Position numbers and translations under genes: made by a program
The notes under the pieces: generated by a model
Told to the model about the DNA's origin: nothing
Database searches by the model: none
What the model saw: only the letters and a program-made list of their open reading frames with translations
Shown here: in pieces, positions 1 to 6,205 of the stretch
Layout: each line of letters opens with the position of its first letter
Position numbering within the stretch: the first letter of the stretch is position 1
DNA from: DASUFH01 sp036274645
Lineage (GTDB): Bacteria > Acidobacteriota > Terriglobia > 20CM-2-55-15
DNA length: 12,382 nt
Assembly: GCA_036274645.1 (NCBI GenBank)
Contig: DASUFH010000052.1
Span: 1 to 12,382 of the forward strand
Direction: 5' to 3'

Positions 1-987
1 GACATCATCATCGAGGCGGTGTTCGAAAACATGGCGCTCAAGAAGCAGATCTTCACGGAACTCGATCGGGTGGCCAAACCCGATTGTGTGCTCGCGTCGA
101 ACACGTCCACACTCGACATCGACGCCATCGCCGGCGCCACATCGCGTCCGGACATGGTGATCGGACTGCACTTCTTCAGCCCCGCGCACATCATGCGCCT
201 CGTCGAGATTGTCCGGGGCGCCCAGACCCGCACCGCCGTGACCGCCACGGCTCTGGCGGTCGCGAAAAAATTCGGCAAAACGGGCGTGGTGGTTGGAAAC
301 TGCCGGGGCTTTGTCGGCAATCGCATGATGTTCCCGTACATGCGGGAGGCCCAGTTCCTCGTCGAAGAAGGCTCAACGCCCGCTGAGGTCGATCGCGCTT
401 TGACCGGCTTCGGCATGGCCATGGGAATCTTCGCGGTGGACGACATGGGCGGAATCGATGTCGCATGGAGGGTCCGGCAGGAATACAAACACCTCGAAGA
501 CCCCAGGCTCCGCAAACCTCTGGTGGCCGACAAGCTCGTGGCGATGAATCGTCTCGGACAGAAAACCGGGGCCGGCTGGTTCCGCTATGACGAAAATCGG
601 AAAGCGACTCCCGATCCCGAAATCGAAGCGCTGATCCGCGAGACCGCGCGGGAAGCAGGGATTGCCACGCGGACGATCTCATCGGAAGAAATCATCGAAC
701 GCTGCCTCTACGTCATGATCAACGAGGGCGCGCGCATCCTCGAAGAGGGCTTCGCACAGCGCGCGGGCGATATCGATACGATTTACCTCAATGGCTATGG
801 CTTCCCCGGATATCGTGGCGGACCGATGTGGTACGCCGACACGGTGGGGCTTCCGAAGATCTACGCCCGTGTGCTGGAGTTCGAACGGCAGTTCGGCGAA
901 CTCTGGACGCCGGCGCCGCTGCTGGCGCGACTGGCGAAAGAAGGTGGAACATTCGCGGCATGGGATGCCGCCAGGGAGCTTCAATAA
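1..987 (+). CDS. 3-hydroxyacyl-CoA dehydrogenase (FadB/FadJ-like), C-terminal part, 5' truncated by window
   Basis: The frame is open from base 1 and gives 328 residues, so the start lies outside the window. The enzyme oxidises L-3-hydroxyacyl-CoA to 3-ketoacyl-CoA with NAD+ in cytoplasmic fatty-acid beta-oxidation. Visible: the end of the Rossmann domain (DIIIEAVFENM, residues 1-11), SNTSTL (33-38), the catalytic-His region GLHFFSPAH (55-63, His57; the family more often has HFFNP), VGNCRGFVGNRM (98-109) and RLGQKTGAGWF (184-194). A second dehydrogenase-type C-terminal repeat follows, with CLYVMINEGARILEEG (235-250) and GYGFPGYRGGPMWYAD (265-280). That second repeat is typical of multifunctional FadB/FadJ proteins, which also carry an enoyl-CoA hydratase domain. 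Such a domain would lie upstream and cannot be seen here. The family is certain; the multifunctional nature is inferred. Confidence 0.93.
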   Translation, partial: DIIIEAVFENMALKKQIFTELDRVAKPDCVLASNTSTLDIDAIAGATSRPDMVIGLHFFSPAHIMRLVEIVRGAQTRTAVTATALAVAKKFGKTGVVVGNCRGFVGNRMMFPYMREAQFLVEEGSTPAEVDRALTGFGMAMGIFAVDDMGGIDVAWRVRQEYKHLEDPRLRKPLVADKLVAMNRLGQKTGAGWFRYDENRKATPDPEIEALIRETAREAGIATRTISSEEIIERCLYVMINEGARILEEGFAQRAGDIDTIYLNGYGFPGYRGGPMWYADTVGLPKIYARVLEFERQFGELWTPAPLLARLAKEGGTFAAWDAARELQ

Positions 988-1151
988 GGTTCCTTCCCCG
1001 TGCAGGGGCGGTCTAGAAAGAAAACAAAACGCATCTAAAGGACTTAACGCGGATTGTTTCATCCTTGCGAGTGTTCCCCCGGAACATGGCCAACTATGAC
1101 CGCCCAAACCGTCTCGAAAAGTCCGCCATGACAGGATTGAAGAAAATTGAA

Positions 1152-1181
1152 GGGATAGAAACCGAAGTCGGTTTCTGTCCC
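1152..1181. repeat. REP-like palindrome in the intergenic region
   Basis: A 30-base dyad whose arms read GGGATAGAAACCGA and TCGGTTTCTGTCCC. It forms a 14-bp stem with one G-T wobble (1156/1177) around a two-base centre. The GGGACAGAAACC...GGTTTCTGTCCC type resembles, from memory, dispersed REP-type elements mobilised by RAYT transposases. No transposase is in the window and only one copy is visible. It is not followed by a U tract on either strand, so a simple intrinsic terminator is unlikely. Confidence 0.6.
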
Positions 1182-1246
1182 CAATTCCTTCACGCCTTCA
1201 TCGCCTCTGGCTTGATTTTCCCCGCACTTCCGTTTTAGCTTCGCGC

Positions 1247-2092
1247 ATGACAAATTTCCAGCAAGCCATTGGAATTCTCGCGATGATCCTCGTTGCTGCG
1301 CCGACCGCATCCGCTAAGATGCGGTCGAAGCCCGCCTCCGAATCCGAGTTGGCGGAGATTGCGGCGCGCGGACGGCAACTGGCGGAATACGACTCGGCGT
1401 CATGGCATGGTACCGACGCCGTGCTGGCCTTGAAACCAGACGTCGCCAGGCTTGGCCGATATGTCGCCCGAATGGTAGGGGGCCAATGGACCGTAGTGTT
1501 TGGCCGTTTCAGCGAGAAGAAGGATGTCTTTCTGATTTCGTACGAGGCAACCCAGATCAACGGCGGCAGCGACTACAAAGCCGTAAGCCACGATCCCCCC
1601 AGGCCGGACACCGGGTACTACCTGTTTGCCGCGAGGGCCGCGGACAAGGCCTTCCAGGAATTCAGACCGAAAGATCGACAGTACAACGTTGCGGTGCTAC
1701 CCGCGCCGAAAGATCGGTTTTACGTGTACCTGATGCCCGCTCAGACGAGGACAGGCGTTTATCCAATCGGCGCCGATGTCCGCTATTTGATCTCCACAGA
1801 TGGTCTGAAGATTGTTGAAACACGCCGGCTCCACAATTCCATTGTCGAATTCACGACCTCCGGATCCAGGTTGAGTGTCCTTCAGTTCACGACCCGCACG
1901 GCCGTCCTGGACAATATTCCCGAAGATACCGATGTCTTTCACGTGCTGGCGCGTCAACCGGCCGTTCCCGAGTTGCTCATCACGCCCAAATACGTGTACC
2001 TGATTTCTCAGGATGGCGACGTCAACTACCTGATGACCGCAGATAAGTACAAGCAAACCAAGGTTGGCGTAGTCACAGTACAGCAAGACTGA
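1247..2092 (+). CDS. exported protein of unknown function
   Basis: 281 residues. I do not recognise the family. Residues 1-23 look like a signal peptide (hydrophobic IGILAMILVAAPTASA, cleavage likely after ASA at 23), although the n-region MTNFQQ carries no Lys or Arg, which is unusual. The rest is soluble-looking and beta-prone, with two related stretches: RFYVYLMPAQ (about residue 160) and KYVYLISQDGDVNYLM (about 250). No catalytic motif or metal site stands out. This ATG is the only usual start codon before the upstream stop, but no clear Shine-Dalgarno sequence precedes it. A 10-bp perfect hairpin covers the codons at the signal cleavage site (1302-1327). It stands alone between the dehydrogenase and the convergent signalling operon; periplasmic or surface location is inferred. 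Confidence 0.75.
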   Translation: MTNFQQAIGILAMILVAAPTASAKMRSKPASESELAEIAARGRQLAEYDSASWHGTDAVLALKPDVARLGRYVARMVGGQWTVVFGRFSEKKDVFLISYEATQINGGSDYKAVSHDPPRPDTGYYLFAARAADKAFQEFRPKDRQYNVAVLPAPKDRFYVYLMPAQTRTGVYPIGADVRYLISTDGLKIVETRRLHNSIVEFTTSGSRLSVLQFTTRTAVLDNIPEDTDVFHVLARQPAVPELLITPKYVYLISQDGDVNYLMTADKYKQTKVGVVTVQQD

Positions 2093-2156
2093 GATTCTTT
2101 AAGTCCGGGCGCCGGAGGAGCGAGGGGATCGCCCCGAGTAGCGCTGGTTTCCACGG

Positions 2157-2190
2157 AAAAAGGCGGCTCCCGTTTCGACCGGGTAGAGCC
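2157..2190 (-). terminator. intrinsic terminator of the signalling operon
   Basis: Read on the minus strand, GGCT and CCCG pair with CGGG and AGCC around a GTCGAAA-type loop, with a three-base bulge (CTA) in one arm. The sequence then runs GCC-TTTTT (T run at 2161-2157). It starts 20 bases after the stop codon of the lipoprotein gene, so it marks the 3' end of the minus-strand operon. Confidence 0.75.
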
Positions 2191-2209
2191 TGCCTTCCGG
2201 GAAAGACAG

Positions 2210-2920
2210 TCAGCGACCGCGGCGTTCGGAATCGATCCGGATCAGGCGATCCAGTTCCGTTGTCAGCTGCTTGATGCGCTGTTCCCGCTGCTGCGATTCG
2301 GCGGACAATTGGCGGGATTCCGCGGTCAGACGCTGGGTTTCCGCGGTCAGCTGCTGGGTTTCCGCGGTCAGCTGCTGGGTCTCGTTCATCAGACGCTGGG
2401 TTTCCGAAGTCAGACGCTGATTCTCCGTCATCAGGCGCTGCGATTCCGCCAGCTGACGCTGGTTCTCCGACATCAGGCGTTGCGATTCCGCCATCTGGCG
2501 CTGGTCGTCCGCCATCAACTGGGCCACTTCCTTTCGCAGCCCCAGGATCAAGTCCGCGGTTGGCTTGAGCGGACTCGCCGGGAATTCCGTGGCCAGTTGT
2601 CTGAAGTAATTCCCTACTCGCTGCCAGTCCTGCGGCGCCTCACTGGGCAACGCATAGATGAGACCAAGATGAAAGAGGGCTTCATCACGATGGCCGCCGG
2701 CCGGCACCAGGGTGAGGTACTCCTCATAGGAGCGCGCCGCCGGCAGGTAGTCGCCGTTGGAGAAGTCCCTGTTGGCGGCCTCGAGGGCCAGGGTATCGAG
2801 GGCAACGACCGGATCGGGATTCGACGTCTTGGCCCGGGGCGCAGTGGGACCTGCGCCCCGATGGCAGGATGCCAGCGTCAACGCTGCCGCAAGCGCGATG
2901 CATGCCGTTTTTACGCCCAT
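2210..2920 (-). CDS. outer-envelope lipoprotein with TPR-like region and heptad-repeat coiled coil (QseG-like)
   Basis: 236 residues. A lipoprotein signal peptide ends in the lipobox LASC (Cys19, the probable lipidation site). Residues about 42-125 look like a short TPR-like helical domain (FSNGDYLPAARSYEEYL, then DEALFHLGLIYA). Residues 143-212 are ten consecutive seven-residue repeats of the type AESQRLM/TAETQRL, followed by more coiled coil to the C-terminus. The start is preceded by a strong GAGGAGG and overlaps the kinase stop by 10 bases, so the two are translationally coupled. In Enterobacteria the lipoprotein QseG is encoded beside GlrK/QseE and GlrR/QseF and assists the kinase. By position and architecture this is the counterpart, but sequence homology to QseG is not established here. 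An alternative is a general YbgF/CpoB-like TPR lipoprotein. Confidence 0.85.
   Translation of the reverse strand: MGVKTACIALAAALTLASCHRGAGPTAPRAKTSNPDPVVALDTLALEAANRDFSNGDYLPAARSYEEYLTLVPAGGHRDEALFHLGLIYALPSEAPQDWQRVGNYFRQLATEFPASPLKPTADLILGLRKEVAQLMADDQRQMAESQRLMSENQRQLAESQRLMTENQRLTSETQRLMNETQQLTAETQQLTAETQRLTAESRQLSAESQQREQRIKQLTTELDRLIRIDSERRGR
2285..2494 (-). repeat. ten in-frame 21-bp tandem repeats coding heptads
   Basis: A 210-base tract inside the lipoprotein gene made of ten 21-base units, each coding seven residues of the form [MTLS]-[ASNT]-E-[STN]-[QR]-[RQ]-[LQR]. Adjacent central copies are nearly identical at DNA level (for example the unit GCTGCTGGGTTTCCGCGGTCA on the plus strand near 2350-2370), while outer copies have diverged. 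The unit length equals one coiled-coil heptad, so gain or loss of a unit would keep both the frame and the coil register. Confidence 0.9.
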
Positions 2921-4401
2921 TTTGCCGCCCTTTCCTCCTCGGACACGGCAGCCAGCTCAACCCGAAAGATGCTGCCGCCGCCCGGATTGTCTTCGACCCA
3001 GATACGCCCGGAATGCGCGTCCACGATGGTCCTGGCGATGGCCAGTCCCAGACCGACGCCCTGCCCGGATGCCCGCTTCCCGCCGCCGTGCGCCTGGTGA
3101 AACTTCAGAAATATATCCTGTTTGTGCTTCTCGGGCACACCCGGACCGCGATCGGCGACCGACAGCATCACCAGAGCCCCGTTCCCGATCGTCTCCCGCG
3201 AAAGGGTGACATGAATCTTGCTGTGTGGAGGCGAGAATTTCAATGCGTTATCGAGAAGGTTTCCGACCACCTGCACCAAACGGTCACGGTCGCACACCAC
3301 CGGCATGACGGGTTCGGCGGAAGTCAGCACGATTTCGATCTTGCGTTCCTGCGCCCTGATGGAAAGCTCATCGGCAACGTCGCGGGCCAGAGACACGATG
3401 TCCTGGCGGGACATTTCGAATTCCATCGTGCCGGCTTCCAGCCGCGAGACATCGAGCAGATTCGCCACAATGGCGCCGAGGCGCTCCGCGCTCTTCCGGC
3501 TGAGTTCGATCAACCGGCGCTGCTGTTCGTTGATCGGCCCCGGGGCCTCGGCCAGGACCACGGCGAGCGTTTGCCGGATGGCGGCAAGCGGAGCGTTGAG
3601 TTCGTGCGAGACATGAGCGACGAAGTCCTTCTTCATCTGGTCGAGTTCGCCCAGCCGCTCGGTCATGGCGTTGAAGTCGCGGGCCAGCCCGGCAAACTCC
3701 GTGGGACCGTCCACCGGAAGCCGGTGCGAAAACTCTCCGCTCGCAATGGTGCGGGTTCCCCGGATCAATTGCCGGAGCGGGCGGTTGACGGACCGGAGCG
3801 TGATGGCCGTCACAATGATCCCGGCGACCACGAACAGCGCTCCGGCAAACAGCGAAACCGTTTCAGCCTGGCTCCCCATGGCCTGGTTGCGCCCGACCTG
3901 CTCCTCGATGCTTTTGATCACGGCGTCGTAGGAAAACCGGACTCTCAGCTTGAGCTGCGTGATGGCCAGGTCCAGCTCAAGGGGAAGATCGTCCACGCCC
4001 CCTTCGACCGGCAGGCTCCTGGCGTGATCCATCTGGCGTTCGTAGTCCGCCCAGGCGGAAGAAAGCAGGGCGACTTCAGCCGGCGCCTGCCAGGGGCGCA
4101 GCGCGGCTTCGAGCTTGCCGGCGTGCGTCTCGAAGAGTTTGATCCGGTCGTTGAGCGCTTCATCGAACCGGGCCCGGTTGCCCAGATCGCTGACGGCCAT
4201 GTACTTGCGCGACATGCTGTCGACTTCTTCAGCCGCCTGCGTCAATTGCAGCAGTTCCGCCGCCGCCACGAAGTTCACGTTGGACAGCTCATCGTTGATG
4301 CGCTGCATGCGAAAAACGATGTGCAACTGGTAACCCAGCGCGCCGAGCGCAACGCACATCAGCAGGCCGACGCTGAGCACCACGCGACGGGATACGCTCA
4401 T
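2911..4401 (-). CDS. HAMP-domain membrane sensor histidine kinase (GlrK/QseE-like)
   Basis: 496 residues. Order: TM1 (about 7-29), an alpha-helical extracytoplasmic sensor (30-181), TM2 (182-203), HAMP (about 203-256), HisKA with the H-box VSHELNAPLAA (phospho-acceptor His266), and HATPase_c with N-box NLLDNALKFSPP (381-392), G1 DRGPGVP (417-423) and G2 GQGVGLGLAIA (446-456). The H-box has Asn-Ala where most kinases have Lys-Thr. A frame open further upstream would add 74 Arg-rich residues, but those overlap the regulator gene and carry no domain. The ATG at 4401, overlapping the regulator stop as ATGA, is the better start. It should autophosphorylate and pass phosphate to the NtrC-type protein encoded just upstream. 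The helical sensor fits GlrK-type kinases; the stimulus is unknown. Confidence 0.93.
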   Translation of the reverse strand: MSVSRRVVLSVGLLMCVALGALGYQLHIVFRMQRINDELSNVNFVAAAELLQLTQAAEEVDSMSRKYMAVSDLGNRARFDEALNDRIKLFETHAGKLEAALRPWQAPAEVALLSSAWADYERQMDHARSLPVEGGVDDLPLELDLAITQLKLRVRFSYDAVIKSIEEQVGRNQAMGSQAETVSLFAGALFVVAGIIVTAITLRSVNRPLRQLIRGTRTIASGEFSHRLPVDGPTEFAGLARDFNAMTERLGELDQMKKDFVAHVSHELNAPLAAIRQTLAVVLAEAPGPINEQQRRLIELSRKSAERLGAIVANLLDVSRLEAGTMEFEMSRQDIVSLARDVADELSIRAQERKIEIVLTSAEPVMPVVCDRDRLVQVVGNLLDNALKFSPPHSKIHVTLSRETIGNGALVMLSVADRGPGVPEKHKQDIFLKFHQAHGGGKRASGQGVGLGLAIARTIVDAHSGRIWVEDNPGGGSIFRVELAAVSEEERAAKWA

Positions 4402-5765
4402 GACTCGATTTTGTAGGCCTTGACCTTGTTGTAAATCGTTTTCACGTCCACACCCAGTTGCCTCGCCGCTTCCGCCTTGTTGTTGCCGGTCATTTCCAGC
4501 GTGCGGGTCAGCAGTTCGCGTTCGGCGTCGGCAATGGTCACGGCTCCGACGTCGAGCACGAGTTTTTGCGTGGGACGCGCCGCGGCGCGGATGTACGGAG
4601 GCAGCGCGACGCTGTCGATCCATTCCGATCTGGCGATCACTACGGCGCGTTCGATGATGTTACGCAGTTCGCGAACATTGCCCGGCCACGGATAAGCCAT
4701 CAGCAGGGCCGCGGTTTCTTCGGAAATCCCTTCGATCTGGAGATTATGCTTGCGATTGAACTCGGTAATGAATCGCTGGGCCAGCAGGGGAATATCCTCC
4801 TGCCGGTCGCGGAGCGGCGGCAGCGCCACAGAGAATACATTCAGGCGGTAATAGAGGTCCTCGCGAAGCCGTCCTTCCCGGATCGCCTCCAGGGGATCGC
4901 GATTGGTCGCGACGACGACACGCACGTCGAACGCAAACTCCTGACTGCCGCCCAACCGTCTCACCTTGCCGTCGGCGAGCACACGCAGCAGCTTCGGCTG
5001 CAGGATCATCGGCATTTCGGCAATCTCATCCAGAAAGAGCGTGCCGCCGTGCGCCTGTTCAAAACAGCCGGGACGGGTACCCACCGCGCCGGTAAACGCT
5101 CCGCGCTCATGCCCGAAAACTTCACTTTCGATGAGCGTATCGGGAATGGCGGCGGCGTTGACGGCAATGAATGGCTTGCCGTTCCGCACGCTCAGGCGAT
5201 GGATGGCGCGCGCGACGAGTTCCTTGCCGGTCCCGCTTTCTCCAGTGACGATCACGGGAACGTCACGGGCGGCCACGGTTTCGATCAACGAGAACACGTC
5301 CCGCATAGGCTTGCTGGCGCCGACAAAATCGCCCAGCAGGCCCTCGGACTCCGCCGACGCGGCCAGACGGCGGGTCTTGCGTCGAAGATCGATCTCCCGG
5401 TTCGCGTCATCCAGCAGCGCTTTGAGCTTCTGAAAATCCGTTATCGGCTTGGTGAGGAAGTCGCGGGCGCCCTCCTTGATCGCCTCCACCGCCATGTCGA
5501 TGCTGCCGCGCGCAGTCATGAGCAGAACGGGGCGCTCCGGTTTGCCCGCCTTGAGTTCACGCAGCAACTCCAGGCCGGAGAGTTCGGGCATGACCACATC
5601 GCTGACCACCATGTCGGGATCATGCCGCGAAACAACCTCCTTGGCTTCGCGGGCGTCGCCTGCGCGCAGGACGTCAAACCCCCAGCTTTCCAGCAGGACA
5701 CCAAACGATTCCAGCATCGCTGGATCGTCGTCGACGATCAGAATCTTTCTTTTCTTGGCAGTCAT
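4398..5765 (-). CDS. NtrC-family sigma54-dependent response regulator (GlrR/QseF-like)
   Basis: 455 residues. A receiver domain (1-about 120) has acidic pocket DDD (12-14), phospho-acceptor Asp56, Thr84 and Lys106. The AAA+ sigma54-activation domain (about 146-385) has Walker A GESGTGKE (175-182), the sigma54-contact loop GAFTGA (222-227), Walker B GGTLFLDEI (240-248) and an arginine-finger region near REDLYYRLNVF (301-311). A Fis-type helix-turn-helix (about 412-452, NKAEAARQLGVDVKTIYNKVKAY) ends the protein. It is a complete activator that needs sigma54. The start is placed at the ATG before TAKKRKILIVDDD, where receiver domains normally begin; a 28-residue upstream extension is possible but unsupported, and the Shine-Dalgarno is weak. 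It is first of three coupled genes and lies divergent from a consensus sigma54 promoter, its most likely target. Confidence 0.95.
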   Translation of the reverse strand: MTAKKRKILIVDDDPAMLESFGVLLESWGFDVLRAGDAREAKEVVSRHDPDMVVSDVVMPELSGLELLRELKAGKPERPVLLMTARGSIDMAVEAIKEGARDFLTKPITDFQKLKALLDDANREIDLRRKTRRLAASAESEGLLGDFVGASKPMRDVFSLIETVAARDVPVIVTGESGTGKELVARAIHRLSVRNGKPFIAVNAAAIPDTLIESEVFGHERGAFTGAVGTRPGCFEQAHGGTLFLDEIAEMPMILQPKLLRVLADGKVRRLGGSQEFAFDVRVVVATNRDPLEAIREGRLREDLYYRLNVFSVALPPLRDRQEDIPLLAQRFITEFNRKHNLQIEGISEETAALLMAYPWPGNVRELRNIIERAVVIARSEWIDSVALPPYIRAAARPTQKLVLDVGAVTIADAERELLTRTLEMTGNNKAEAARQLGVDVKTIYNKVKAYKIES

Positions 5766-5864
5766 TTGGACAAGAGTATCTTTCCTAGCCCTGATTTTCC
5801 AAACATCCGGAGCGCTCGGAGTGCGCCATCCCCAGGGATACACGATCATCTCCTATAAAAGGAC

Positions 5865-5948
5865 TTCCCGAACCCTAGGTGGGCCGGGAAAAATCCCACA
5901 TGCGCGGTCGTCAGCGGCGAGATCAGGGAAATCTTCCCGACCTGCCGG
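5865..5948. promoter_or_regulatory. candidate activator-binding (enhancer) sites upstream of the sigma54 promoter
   Basis: Two related dyads: GGGA-AAAA-TCCC at 5886-5897 and GGGAA-ATC-TTCCC at 5936-5948, with centres about 50 bases apart (near five helical turns). A further TTCCCG at 5865-5870 pairs with CGGGAA at 5885-5890. They lie about 175 and 125 bases upstream of the predicted transcription start near 6066, the usual range for NtrC-type enhancers. Binding by the adjacent activator is inferred; the sequence differs from the TGTC-N10-GACA type recalled for E. coli GlrR. Confidence 0.5.
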
Positions 5949-6039
5949 CTCCCGACTGCCGATCCCATCTCGCACGCATCCTCCGCCAACACCGACAAAC
6001 AATTGATTCATCAAATACTTAGCGTCCAACCCGTCCTGA

Positions 6040-6055
6040 TGGCACTTCTGTTGCT
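6040..6055 (+). promoter_or_regulatory. sigma54 (-24/-12) promoter
   Basis: TGGCAC-TTCTG-TTGCT matches the TGGCAC-N5-TTGCW core completely. The GG (6041-6042) and GC (6053-6054) have the required 10-base separation. Predicted start is near 6066, giving a leader of about 140 bases before the lipoprotein ATG at 6206. A sigma54 activator gene starts 275 bases away on the other strand. Confidence 0.82.
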
Positions 6056-6064
6056 CCACTTTTG

Positions 6065-6205
6065 AACGGCACGCCGTTGACTCTCTCGGCAACGGAAACT
6101 CCAAATGCGGTTTTCGATCGGATAAATCGCATCTTGCGGCCGCAGTACTTCAATACGAGCCCGCATTCGGACGGGCTGAACGCCAAATAAAGAAGGAGGT
6201 TCGCC
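6065..6205 (+). other. structured 5' leader of the sigma54 transcript
   Basis: No gene is supported here. The leader holds several dyads. AACGGC-AC-GCCGTT (6065-6078) sits at the predicted 5' end. CCGTTG...CAACGG (6074-6079 with 6090-6095) shares its left arm with the first dyad, so the two folds exclude each other. ATGCG...CGCAT (6105-6109 with 6128-6132) follows, then AGCCCG...CGGGCT (6158-6163 with 6172-6177), 15 bases before the Shine-Dalgarno AAGGAGGT (6193-6200). It could be an ordinary leader, a post-transcriptional control region, or a small RNA. Confidence 0.4.

Noticed and set aside
988..1246. Additional small genes between the dehydrogenase and the exported protein
   Set aside because: Short frames here have no ribosome binding site or protein-like composition; only repeats and dyads are visible.
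2285..2494. CRISPR-like array
   Set aside because: The 21-bp units are contiguous with no spacers and are coding heptads.
2309..3100. Plus-strand frame with repeated GFRGQ-type heptads
   Set aside because: It is the antisense reading of the 21-bp repeat of the lipoprotein gene.
4402..4623. 74-residue upstream extension of the kinase
   Set aside because: It lies wholly within the regulator gene and is Arg/Gln-rich without a domain. The ATGA overlap gives a natural coupled start before the first transmembrane segment.
2869..5858. Long plus-strand open frames (over 460 residues) antisense to the kinase and regulator genes
   Set aside because: The minus-strand frames carry complete, ordered domain motifs. 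The antisense frames have low-complexity, His/Arg/Gln-rich composition typical of shadows in GC-rich DNA.
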